This document shows, one piece after another, positions 22,081-29,984 of a stretch of DNA of 42,376 bases (position 1 is the stretch's first letter; every line of letters starts with the position of its first letter). Source of the stretch: Hofstenia miamia (taxonomy: Eukaryota; Xenacoelomorpha; Acoela; Hofsteniidae); the NCBI GenBank assembly GCA_900660155.1, contig CABFPE010000274.1, forward strand, positions 251,802-294,177, read 5' to 3'. Both the position numbers and the translations under genes were made by a program. The notes under the pieces were generated by a model. That model worked only from the letters and a program-made list of their open reading frames with translations, ran no database searches and was not told the DNA's origin.

Positions 22081-23461
22081 AGTATTTCTTGTTAAAGTGA
22101 TGAAGATGCTATTAGTAGAGCCTATGNNNNNNNNNNNNNNNNNNNNNNNNNNNNNNNNNNNNNNNNNNNNNNNNNNNNNNNNNNNNNNNNNNNNNNNNNN
22201 NNNNNNNNNNNNNNNNNNNNNNNNNNNNNNNNNNNNNNNNNNNNNNNNNNNNNNNNNNNNATATATATATATAAAAGCTACTTGAACAACTGCCTTTGAA
22301 GTCAACTGAAGAAAGATAAGCTACTTTTGATTAGAACGGATTAATATGAACTTAATAAATTTAAAAAATAAGAAAAGATTGAAGTGGTTGAGAAGGAGTA
22401 ATATTTAAAAATTTCTAAGGAAATGATTTGCCATTATAAATGCTTAGTAACAAAAAAATTGATACCGGTACTCAAATCAAATATTTACTACAAAATGACG
22501 TTCGTTATGTAAGTAAAATTAGTATAGGTTTGTGAAAAAACATGAAACACCTTAGTGACAATGCGCCCAGCAAGAGTTAAATCGCGATCAAACCACGTAT
22601 GCCATATGCCGCCACCGTAGGTAGAAACCCCAACTTGAACATAGTCAGAATTAATTCTATGACTTTTAGGTTTAACCTAAACATAGACACATGAAAAAAA
22701 GCGTAAACAAAGAAGCACTACCTTCATACAAGGACTATCGGTGTGAGCACCAATCATGGCAATCGGATCGCCAGCGCTGTATTTTTTGCCTACAACATAA
22801 GCAATAATAGTAGATGAATTCCTTGTTGTAAAATATGCTTTTCCAGGTTCAGCAACACACTTCTCGGTTCCTCCTATTTCGATAAAACCTGCCTTTTTCA
22901 AAAGCGAAGAAATATAGGAGACCACTAAATATTAAAAAATTGGTTACTTCCAAAATTGCGAAGTCGCACATGTTCATAAAAGCAAATTGTTTCTAAATTG
23001 ATTTTAAAAACCACTGAGTAAAATTATTTACAATAGCAAATTAATTCAGTTGAAGAACCCCTGATTTAGATAGAATGGACTCGATGTTTTAATTCTAATA
23101 ATAATTTCGGCATGTAGATACATAAAATATCAATGTAATGTGGTTACAGATTAAAAATTTCTGTAATATAGGCATACATCCTCACAAGAAATCCGCCACT
23201 GGAGGTCATGGCGCTCAATTATACGCTAGCTTGAAAGCGTCGAAATAAACCGTTACCTGTAAAAACTATTTTAACACACACGTTAATTTTCATTAAGCCG
23301 TTAATGCGTTAACAAGATAACTTCTTTCAGCCCTGAATATAGTAATATAAATCCCGGAAAAATAACGGGCATCTTAAAATTACAAAAAACGAACCATGAA
23401 ATGGGGTAGGCGATTTATCTATAAAATCGCAGAATCGCTTAGCAACGTTCACGGGGCTCAT
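7875..23461 (-). CDS. DNPEP: Aspartyl aminopeptidase (M18), copy A, spliced gene, ten exons mapped
   Basis: Cytosolic zinc exopeptidase that removes N-terminal Asp/Glu from peptides; the family forms a dodecamer. Exons in transcript order: 23461-23395, 22924-22722, 22676-22551, 13632-13572, 13527-13426, 11141-11064, 10003-9783, 9665-9626, 9583-9482, 8042-7875. They join in frame into about 389 codons; the human protein has about 475. Family metal and catalytic motifs are all visible: [32 protein letters not shown] and MHSIRE. Two parts are missing: an exon of about 40 residues between ...GRIVTK and VPILAT, expected in the 22550-13633 intron that holds an assembly gap, and the short C-terminal exon below 7875. 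No stop interrupts any exon. The exon at 9482 ends in a GC donor. Family assignment is firm; whether the gene is expressed is unknown. Confidence 0.93.
8460..9260 (+). mobile_element. Degenerate protein-coding relic in copy A intron, transposon-like
   Basis: In changing frames the plus strand encodes [20 protein letters not shown], then a basic [11 protein letters not shown], then [20 protein letters not shown]. Further on are [20 protein letters not shown] and [17 protein letters not shown]. The ordered coding pattern with stops and shifts looks like an old transposon gene, but I do not recognise the family. It lies in a 1439-nt intron whose counterpart in copy B is 184 nt, which supports insertion. 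Confidence 0.4.
9482..9583 (-). CDS. DNPEP: DNPEP copy A exon (GPVLKWN), GC donor
   Basis: 34 codons, [20 protein letters not shown] then [14 protein letters not shown]. The reading frame requires the exon to end at TTGCAG, which is followed by gcataa rather than gt. The paralogous exon in copy B ends TTGCAG|gtgtgt. So this is either a GC-AG intron or a damaged donor. The acceptor 1.4 kb downstream is a normal TTTAG. Confidence 0.9.
9626..9665 (-). CDS. DNPEP: DNPEP copy A 40-nt micro-exon
   Basis: Completes the split Lys codon and adds [13 protein letters not shown], matching the family's DKHEENHRPLFHK. Flanking introns are 117 and 42 nt. Acceptor ctttag, donor AAG|gttatt. Copy B has an exon of identical length. 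Confidence 0.92.
9783..10003 (-). CDS. DNPEP: DNPEP copy A exon (catalytic Glu pair)
   Basis: Begins [20 protein letters not shown] and contains [15 protein letters not shown] and [16 protein letters not shown]. The two Glu of DNEE are the catalytic base and a zinc ligand in the family; the Asp of FDMAHA is another ligand. The last codon (AA|G, Lys) is split. Donor CAA|gtaaat. Confidence 0.95.
10030..10053. repeat. (AT)n microsatellite
   Basis: Uninterrupted TA/AT dinucleotides inside a copy A intron. Confidence 0.9.
10239..10372. repeat. GC-rich block of repeated GCGGT motifs
   Basis: A GC-rich island in AT-rich DNA carrying several CCGC/ACCGC motifs (GCGGT on the other strand), including the palindrome taccgcggta. 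Clusters like this resemble subterminal repeats of hAT-type elements. No matching second end was found. Confidence 0.45.
11064..11141 (-). CDS. DNPEP: DNPEP copy A exon (metal-binding RIDNL)
   Basis: 26 codons containing [20 protein letters not shown], the family's [20 protein letters not shown]. The Asp in RIDN is the bridging metal ligand. Acceptor atttag, donor GAG|gtatac. The intron upstream (11142-13425) carries a Tc1 relic. Confidence 0.93.
11314..11878 (+). mobile_element. Tc1-like transposon, internally deleted
   Basis: Inverted ends are clear: TAGCTCAAGTAAAAAAGTG (11314) and, inverted at the right end, TAGCTCAAGTCAAAAAAGTG, each next to a TA target. Inside is the C-terminal half of a DDE transposase in three frames: [17 protein letters not shown] (second catalytic Asp), a shift near 11525, [13 protein letters not shown] (catalytic Glu), a shift near 11650, then [17 protein letters not shown]. 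Counting across the shift gives 34 residues between Asp and Glu, as in Tc1. The DNA-binding N-terminus and first Asp are deleted, so it is non-autonomous and dead. It sits in an intron of DNPEP copy A. Confidence 0.9.
11881..13425. other. Rest of a copy A intron, no feature seen
   Basis: AT-rich intron sequence. A 63-codon plus-strand frame (13082-13273) has no recognisable motif. Confidence 0.55.
13426..13527 (-). CDS. DNPEP: DNPEP copy A exon (FGGQL)
   Basis: 34 codons starting [13 protein letters not shown] and ending [14 protein letters not shown], which corresponds to the family's ...DIVEMELCLADTQPA. The intron from the preceding exon is only 44 nt (13528-13571). Donor GCG|gtaact. Confidence 0.9.
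13572..13632 (-). CDS. DNPEP: DNPEP copy A exon (VPILAT)
   Basis: One base completing a split codon, then [26 protein letters not shown] is conserved in the family. Acceptor ctttag, donor CCT|gtaaat. Same length (61 nt) and phase as the exon at 40952-41012 in copy B. Confidence 0.9.
14545..14930 (+). mobile_element. PIF/Harbinger transposase relic
   Basis: In mixed frames: [17 protein letters not shown] near 14548, then the open frame 14619-14804 ending [26 protein letters not shown] is the first catalytic Asp box of PIF/Harbinger transposases. Past the stop, [20 protein letters not shown] continues the family pattern (..NRK..hSI..). Later domains are not seen. Broken by stops and shifts, in the large intron of DNPEP copy A. 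Confidence 0.7.
14931..16247. other. Intron sequence without a supported gene
   Basis: AT-rich, with one short AT repeat. A 71-codon minus-strand frame (15736-15951) has no recognisable motif. Confidence 0.5.
15309..15329. repeat. (AT)n microsatellite
   Basis: About ten AT dinucleotides. Confidence 0.85.
16248..16765. repeat. Fold-back repeat with internal 21-bp tandem units
   Basis: The left arm (about 16248-16345) and right arm (about 16673-16765) are inverted copies, for example ATCTATTTCA(A/G)AAAA followed by GTAA.ATCAA..TCAGA. On the minus strand the right arm reads as three 21-bp units starting GATCTATTTCAGAAAAGGTAA, then GATCAAATTC... and CATCCATTTC.... The loop is about 330 bp. No transposase is seen. 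It could be a non-autonomous fold-back element. Confidence 0.7.
16766..18970. other. Intron sequence with unsupported frames
   Basis: Frames at 17627-17851 (plus), 18243-18452 (minus) and several overlapping ones at 18690-19009 have no recognisable domain. The 90-codon minus frame 18737-19009 overlaps the start of a plus-strand hAT relic and is likely a shadow. cccaccctgtata at 17211 resembles a mariner end but lacks a partner. Confidence 0.5.
18980..19800 (+). mobile_element. hAT transposase relic
   Basis: Plus strand, broken into several frames: [15 protein letters not shown] (19000-19043), then [15 protein letters not shown], where the usual TRWNS box is decayed. [17 protein letters not shown] follows, then [15 protein letters not shown], which contains the hallmark LDPRF box. 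Near 19710 [20 protein letters not shown] matches the C-terminal hAT dimerisation region. These appear in the order of a hAT (BED/ZBED-like) transposase. Many stops and shifts make it inactive. Element ends were not identified. Confidence 0.75.
19940..20290. repeat. GC-rich short repeats (ACGGGT and CGGCCAACGGCCGG)
   Basis: TACGGGT motifs recur at 19950-19995. cggccaacggccgg followed by a GG.CAAAA block occurs at 20029 and again at 20250, about 220 bp apart in direct orientation. Right next to the hAT relic, so possibly subterminal repeats of that or a related element. Confidence 0.45.
20291..21986. other. Intron sequence without a supported gene
   Basis: AT-rich. A 65-codon plus frame (20715-20912) and a plus-strand coding-like piece near 21310 ([20 protein letters not shown]) match nothing I recognise. 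Confidence 0.5.
21987..22126. repeat. Perfect palindrome with AT-repeat core
   Basis: Starting cataggctctactaatagca and running into (AT)n, the left arm (21987 to about 22041) is repeated exactly inverted in the right arm (about 22072-22126). The right arm ends at the assembly gap. Either a real hairpin or a misjoin of two strands at the AT repeat. Confidence 0.9.
22127..22260. other. Assembly gap (134 N)
   Basis: Run of N inside the large intron of DNPEP copy A; the sequence resumes in an AT repeat. Reading frames spanning it are meaningless. Confidence 1.
22551..22676 (-). CDS. DNPEP: DNPEP copy A exon 3
   Basis: 42 codons starting [20 protein letters not shown] and continuing [20 protein letters not shown] to TK. 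The [18 protein letters not shown] block is an M18 signature. It is separated from exon 2 by only 45 nt (22677-22721), with gt and TTTAG ends. The donor is AAG|gtgttt. The next downstream coding exon found is 8.9 kb away and one exon is missing between them. Confidence 0.93.
22722..22924 (-). CDS. DNPEP: DNPEP copy A exon 2
   Basis: Begins mid-codon after atttag and completes the valine split with exon 1. It encodes [18 protein letters not shown], then a segment with [15 protein letters not shown], and ends in [11 protein letters not shown]. The His of GAHTDSP is the first zinc ligand of the family. The donor is GAAG|gtagtg. Confidence 0.93.
23395..23461 (-). CDS. DNPEP: DNPEP copy A exon 1 (start codon)
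   Basis: Encodes [20 protein letters not shown] followed by FH and one base of the next codon. This matches the family's N-terminal ...FVNRSPSPFHAV region, though the leader is shorter than in human. The donor reads CATG|gttcg. The ATG directly follows aaattgttttag, so the exon is probably joined to an upstream 5' UTR exon or a trans-spliced leader. An upstream coding exon is also possible but none was seen. Confidence 0.8.
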
Positions 23462-23840
23462 CTAAAACAATTTAAAATATAACGCAAGATCACATTAATA
23501 TATTACATCTGTCATAGATGACTTAACACACATATTTCTATGCAAGTAAGCAAATATTTCTACGAAACAATTTCACAGCACACACATGGCATCAACAATA
23601 GTTGGCAGATGCAATTAAATCATGAAATCAATCAATTACAATTTTCATGGCTGATTTTATTAAAAAATGAAACTGACTAGCATTTACAAGTGGCAAAAAT
23701 GCATCTTAGAACAACAAAGTCATTCTCAAACTGGGACAAACACTTGAATATAAACATTTGTTATCTGTCAATGTTAAAACGATTTGCCTTTAATGTTGTC
23801 TAAAAGCCAAACGTTTGACTAGTCAATTAATGATATATGC

Positions 23841-23847
<7 letters not shown>

Positions 23848-23881
<34 letters not shown>
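23848..23881. repeat. (AT)n microsatellite
   Basis: Long TA/AT run with tatacata flanks on both sides. Confidence 0.9.
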
Positions 23882-23885
<4 letters not shown>

Positions 23886-24145
23886 TTCCGGTATTTGATT
23901 GTGCACGACTATTATGTCTTGCTCGTGTTTATGTATTGTAATCTGTTCAGTGGATTTTTTATTATATACGATGTTTTAATGCCAAGGAAATGGTAAATTT
24001 TTTATTAAAACCATTTTCGAATAAGTTTTTTAAGATGGAAAATTTGAAAAATTTAGGGTTATGTGATTCTTATTTCCAAAACTGGTAAAAGAAGGAAACT
24101 CATTTATCAGGTTTATCTTAAAAGGAGCTTTTTACTAAAATAGCT

Positions 24146-24168
24146 TATATATATATATATATATATAC
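24146..24168. repeat. (AT)n microsatellite
   Basis: TA/AT dinucleotide run. Confidence 0.85.
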
Positions 24169-27122
24169 ATACAAATAAAAATCTGGCACTACTCATCAAA
24201 TATGTAAATTTCTGTGGATCTCTTACTTAATGAAAACTAAAATAACAAAAAGCAAGTACTTCTTATTCATTTGAAAAGCATTGACAAAATATCTGATATG
24301 AATATTCGCGCAAACGAAAATTTAGAGAAACTGCTGGACACCCTTTACCTCCTGAAGCAATTACTACACGTTGAGAACATGGATCACTAGTGATTTATTA
24401 CTGCTTTACAATTTTCAACAAGTCTGCACATATTTGGACACTTTGGAAGAAGCTAATACTTTGAAAAAACTGGACGTGTTACAGCAGTAATTGGCATTTT
24501 TGACAAGTGCATTCCATAGACTTTCAGATGAAATCACAAACTTAAACTAACAAAAAGCCAAAATACCAGAAATAAATGCCCAATAAATTTAAGCAAAACA
24601 AATAAATTATATTAAGACCAACAGCACAGTTCCAAAAATATCAAAAAAATCATTAATTCAAATCTTTGATACAAGACTCGAACGCAATTTATAGTTAATG
24701 TTAAATCGTTAATAGTATAATAACATCTTGGCGTAAGATACCAAGCAATATAAAATTTACAAGTAGACACATATTTAGCATACCATTCAATGTTTGAATC
24801 CAAACAATGCAACTTAGATAGAGAAAACGATAAATTAAGAAAATTACCACATTTATTATGATATTTCGCAGCTGAAAAGTATGAGTTGATCAAGCAGCCA
24901 GAATTTATTCAAGGTAAATTTCAATTCACAAAATGACGTGAATTAAATATCTAAAGAAACCTTTATCAATCAAAAATTTTTACCAAAATCAAAAAATCTT
25001 TTATCAAAAATTTACATAATTAATCCTTTCACTGTGTATGCAATTTTTCAGGAAATACCTTACACGCTTTTTTAACATTGTCGAGTGAACCAAATATGGG
25101 GCAAAAGCATATGAGTAATGTCATAGTTGTACACGTATGGTGGTCATAGACAGTGAAAGAGTAAATATTGCACGAGAGCTTCAAGTACTTACAAAATACA
25201 CTGAACTACATAAAGCCCATTGCAACAAAAGCCATCAACAGGGTTGCCGTGGAATGAGAACACATATGGATATGAGAAATCGATATTCATGGATTTTACT
25301 AGGATTCTGTGAGAATATTTCTATACGTGTAAATGTGCAGAATTACAGAAAAATACAGAAAAGACCTGCACGAACAAACTGAAAAAAATCTATGAGAAAC
25401 GATGTACGGGTTGGCAAGCGAAACCAAGGTGTGTTAACAAACCCGTTTATAAATTTAGGGCAAAAAAATTATTCACATGAAGAGTTATTAAAAGAATTAA
25501 GTAGTAAGTTTGACCATTTAAGCAAAAACTTCTTTACAACTGTAGGAATTGTGGCATTATACATCATGAAGAGGTTATCGTTAAAATAAATGTATATGCA
25601 TTACAGTTAAAGCCAATTAACCTGTACAAACATTTATATACGCAGTGGTTGAGAAGTTAATCAAACAGGCGATGCTCATTATTTTCGATTGACAAATATT
25701 GTCAGCTGTTATTCTTGACAAAATATCAGTCTCCAATTTTATATTGATACAAACATTAGTCGTTCCTGATTTCAAAATAATTCAAAAGTGGTTTCGAATT
25801 TAAATAAACCATCATTAAAGAGAGATGCACAAACTTAAAATATTAAAATTTGAGTAAATACTGTGGTTTGTTGGGTGTAGGGAGATTTCTTGAAATTTCA
25901 ATGGCACTCCAAAATTTCTAATGCAAATTAAAATTCTAGTTGCAATGAAATCTTAAGAAATGCTCGAAATTTTAAAATTTTGCACTCAAAAATTAAAAAA
26001 ATATTTATCTTCTCAATTTACAAGTAAAGTAAGGCAATTTATCAGTAGAAGATAAAATAAAGATCCCCTTACAGTTTAGCCAATAAATCAGCGACTTATT
26101 CACATGTTAGATTAATAGCGTTTGTTAGTCTATTACTCAAAAATAATAGAGCTCTATATTTTGAAACTCAACATTGTCAGCGATCAGCACATTGGTGAAT
26201 TACCCTAGGAGGAAAGTAAAAGAGTTAATGGTTACGAGAGACTGGAAACTTGACCAAAAACAAAACTCGAGATAAGACCAGTAAAGGACGAAGACCAATT
26301 TGATTTGAAATTTGCAATTACATTTAGATTAACCCTACCCTGCCCAGGGATTTTTGAACAATTTTTATGTACCTATAAAAAATATTTAAACGCTTATAGC
26401 TCAAAAACTTTTAAAAATATGCTCAATCTGAAAGCACCACGTGATAGAGGAGAGTCACCACTTCTTTTCACGCTAAATCAGTGCCTTCGGCCCCGCGACA
26501 TTTGACATTGCGCACTGCACGCCTCAATGGGTCTTGAATATTTTTCCTGTTATCAAGAAACAGTCAAAGTTCTGTGTTGCTTCCATGGGCTCAAAACTTT
26601 ATAAACACATTTATATTAGGTATGGAGAGAATTAATATCTTTTCTAAAAACTCGAAAAGTTCAAAGAAAATTTTCAACATTGCATTAAAATATGTTCCTG
26701 AATAAACCTACCCATGCTCCAAGATTTTCAAATTTGCTAATAGGGTTGGAGAAAATTATTTGTAATTGTGGAAAACGGTTTGTCCTTTAAAACGGACGCC
26801 AGCCTGTTTAAGGCTAAAGATATCAACACGAAGCAACCGAAAACAAATCTCACGGTACTTGACCTGAATGGACAAACTGAACAGGGGACAGGATCAGTAC
26901 GTGACCGGGACTAAAAAGTTTGGTCAAACAGGTTTCTAGAGGTTAACTACCGGTATTCCTGCAAGTGATAATAAACTTCTGTGTATTGTAAAAAATCTGC
27001 TGCATAATTTGCAACTTTGAAAATATATTATGAAATGAAATCATAAAAATATATATTCAAATTTCTAAAATATAAATTTATATAAAATCTGAGAATAAAT
27101 AATAAATATAAATTAGCATTTT

Positions 27123-27186
27123 AAAGTCACATGAAATCGCTTCTTCCAATGACATCAAAGTAATGCGCGAAGAAGGCCTAAATTAA
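27123..27186. repeat. Dispersed repeat, copy 2
   Basis: Shares atgacatcaaagtaatg and flanking blocks with 5445-5499. Confidence 0.5.
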
Positions 27187-27496
27187 AGACAGTAAACATA
27201 TATACGAAATTTTCAACTACTGGAACCGAACTTCATAAGTTCCTGCACTAGGCACACACATAATATATATACCTACAACTCTGTACGGGCTATTTTCAAA
27301 TCTCATACTACGCAGTGGAAGCCATAATAACTTTTTGCCGAAAAAGATTTAAAAAAACACTAATAGGTAGATCAGTACCCTAAAACAAAATTTTTAAGAT
27401 AGTTTGAAAAAAATTCCTAATTTTTTTTGAAAATATTCATACTTCACAGTATGTATACTTGTCTGCTTATAATATCATTTTACTTTGATTTCAGTA

Positions 27497-28965
27497 TACA
27501 GTACTGGCCAAAAGTTTAGGAACAGTAACCTGTCTAAAACGTGTTTTATGCTATTTCATGGAAACTTCGTAAAATTCTAGCAATTCCCAATTTTTTCATA
27601 GATATTACTACAGATTCATTTAAACAATCAAATTAATAAAACTTTATATTTATATATATACCCATTAAAACTCAGTCATGCGTATATACAAAGTACTTGC
27701 CAAAAATGTTGGGAACAGTAACCTATCTAAAGCGTGTTTTATGCTATTTCCTGGAAACTTCGTAATATTCCTGGAAATCCCAATTTTTTCTTAGAATTTC
27801 CAACAGATTCATTTGGCCAATCAAATTAACAGAACTTTAGAATTACACACAATACATTTTCACTGAAAAAGCACTATCATTATAGTTTGAAATATGGTCC
27901 GTGGTAGTGAAATTTCACCTATGAGGAGGGGCACAATTATCACGCTATAGCTGTTAGAAAGGGCGTGTCAGTATCTTACGTATCCAGAAGTGTTACTCGC
28001 TATCAGCAACTGCAAAATTTCTCCTCTCGCAAGCCCCTCAGATTGACCATCCCATTCACCGTTACGTCATCAATCAACCATTCTCTTAATCTTCTGAAGT
28101 CAAAGCAAATCTAGGTGCGGTAGTGCAGAATGCATCAACACGCACCATTAGGCGTCGATTGAATACTACCTTTGACCTTCCATCGTGCAAACCGGTAGCC
28201 AAACCCGAATTGTCTTCAAAGAACATTCGAGACCGGTTGCGCTTCTGCAGGCAATACCAACACTACACCCCTGAGATGTGGCATCAAGTAATGTTTAGTG
28301 ACAAATCCAAGATTTGCCAGTTTACATCATACCGGCCACACGTTCGACGACCAAGAAACCAAAGATTCAACACACATTACACGCAAAAAACTGTCCGCTC
28401 AGCACCTTTTGTGATGATTTGGGGTGCTATAACTGGGAATGGGCGTGTTGGTCTGCATTTTGTTCCTCACAACGAGACAGTCACAGCCAAGGCCTACCTC
28501 AAAATAATTCAAGAGAAAGTTCCCATGTTTATGCAGCTTGGCAGAACATCTGTACTACAAAAAGATGGTGCTCCTTGCCACAGCACAAGACTTTCGGCTG
28601 CTCGAGAACTGGGCGGGAAACTCCCCAGACCTCAATGTCATAGAAAATTGCTGGCATCACATCAAAAACTGTCTGGGGAAGCGCCAATGCACATCAATCG
28701 ACGATCTGAAGGAGCAAATTAAAGTGGTATGATGCACAGACATTACTGATGATTATTGTAGAAAGCTTTTCGAGTCAATGTCAAATCGCATTGCTGCATG
28801 TTTGGCCAATAATGGTGGACATACAAAATATTAGTGAGTTTTTCTGAATTAACTATTTACTTTCTACATTGTGTTATTATATTGTTTCTACGTTGCGTTT
28901 TTTAGTGTAAAATACAAAAATTTCTAAATTTGGAATGTGTTCCCAAACTTTTGGCCAGTACTGTA
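27497..28965 (+). mobile_element. Tc1-like transposon, copy 1, with duplicated left end
   Basis: Left end TACAGTACTGGCCAAAAGTT, right end inverted TTTTGGCCAGTACTGTA, each next to TA. The left 190 bp occurs twice in tandem (27497 and 27687). The main frame 28123-28722 is a transposase middle: TIRRRLNTTFDL, then MFSDKSKI (first Asp) and IWGAITGNGRVGLHF, then LQKDGAPCH (second Asp). A 29-nt deletion relative to copy 2, after 28580, shifts the frame; NSPDLNVIENCW (catalytic Glu) follows in the frame 28538-28732. The N-terminal DNA-binding region before 28123 has stops and shifts. Length 1469 bp. Inactive as read. Confidence 0.93.
28123..28732 (+). pseudogene. Tc1 transposase, copy 1, frameshifted
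   Basis: DDE/DDE-type cut-and-paste transposase with all three catalytic boxes visible (SDKSKI, KDGAPCH, PDLNVIEN). The last lies in a different frame owing to the 29-nt deletion after DGAPCHST. With the deletion filled from copy 2, I count about 35 residues between the second Asp and the Glu, close to the Tc1 standard of 34. Confidence 0.9.
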
Positions 28966-28977
28966 TATATATATATA

Positions 28978-28978
28978 N
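28978..28978. other. Single N between two Tc1 copies
   Basis: An isolated N after an AT run at the end of copy 1; copy 2 starts immediately, mid-element. Suggests a scaffold join or ambiguous base rather than a biological boundary. Confidence 0.95.
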
Positions 28979-29982
28979 AAAATTTCTCCTCTCGCAAGCC
29001 CCTCAGATTGACCATCCCATTCACCGTTACGTCATCAATCAACCATTCTCTTAATCTTCTGAAGTCAAAGCAAATCTAGGTGCGGTAGTGCAGAATGCAT
29101 CAACACGCACCATTAGGCGTCGATTGAATACTACCTTTGACCTTCCATCGTGCAAACCGGTAGCCAAACCCGAATTGTCTTCAAAGAACATTCGAGACTG
29201 GTTGCGCTTCTGAAGGCAATACCAACACTACACCTATGAGATGTGGCATCAAGTAATGTTTATTGACAAATCCAAGATTTGCCAGTTTACATCATACCGG
29301 CCACTCGTTCGACGACCAAGAAACCAAAGATTCAACACACATTACACGCAAAAAACTGTCCGCTCAGCACCTTTTGTGATGATTTGGGGTGCTATAACTG
29401 GGAATGGGCGTGTTGGTCTGCATTTTGTTCCTCACAACGAGACAGTCACAGCCAAGGCCTACCTCAAAATAATTCAGGAGAAAGTTCCCATGTTTATGCA
29501 GCTTTGCTGAACATCTGTACTACAACAAGATGGTGCTCCTTGCCGCAGCACCAAAGTTGTGAAACAGTGGATTGCATCACAAGACTTTCGGCTCCTTGAG
29601 AACTGACTAGCAAACTCCCCAGACCTCAATGTCATAGGAAATTGCTGGCATCACATCAAAAACTATCTGAAGAAGCGCCAATGCACATCACTTGACGATC
29701 TGAAGGAGCAAATTAAAGTGGTATGATGCACAGAAATTACTGATGGTTATTGTAGAAAGCTGGTCGAGTCAATGTCAAATCGCATTGCTGCGTGTTTGGC
29801 CAATAATGGCGGGCATACAAAATATTAGTGAGACTTTCTGAATTAACTATTTACTTTCTACATGGTGTTATCATATTGTTTCTACATTGTGTTATTATAT
29901 TGGTTCTACATTGCGTTTTTATTGTAAAATACAAAAATTTATAAATTTGGAAAGTGTTCCCAAACTTTTGGCCAGTACTGTA
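28979..29982 (+). mobile_element. Tc1-like transposon, copy 2, left end missing
   Basis: Begins at the position equivalent to 28014 of copy 1 and follows it closely to the right end ...GGCCAGTACTGTA at 29982, followed by TA. It retains the 29 bp lost in copy 1 but has stops of its own: LLEN followed by a stop, and the catalytic NVIE changed to NVIG. The open part 29241-29510 has MFIDKSKI and IWGAITGNGRVGLHF. Different point changes in the two copies mean this is not a simple duplicate read. Confidence 0.9.
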
Positions 29983-29984
29983 TA

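Larger units (their letters stand above)
23462..27122. other. Intergenic region upstream of DNPEP copy A
   Basis: The promoter or 5' UTR of copy A should lie in or near the left part, but nothing specific is visible. Frames at 24612-24893 (minus) and 25137-25382, 25392-25589 and 26305-26505 (plus) have no recognisable domain. The patch at 26430-26530 is less AT-rich. AT repeats occur at 23848-23881 and 24146-24168. Confidence 0.5.

Noticed and set aside
22018..22305. Frames spanning the N gap
   Set aside because: They are made of N and AT-repeat codons and cannot be real.
24612..24893. 93-codon minus-strand frame
   Set aside because: AT-rich, no domain, no splice-site context.
28314..28643. 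109-codon frame inside Tc1 copy 1 (and its twin at 29279-29599)
   Set aside because: It is another frame of the transposase; the true frame has catalytic boxes.
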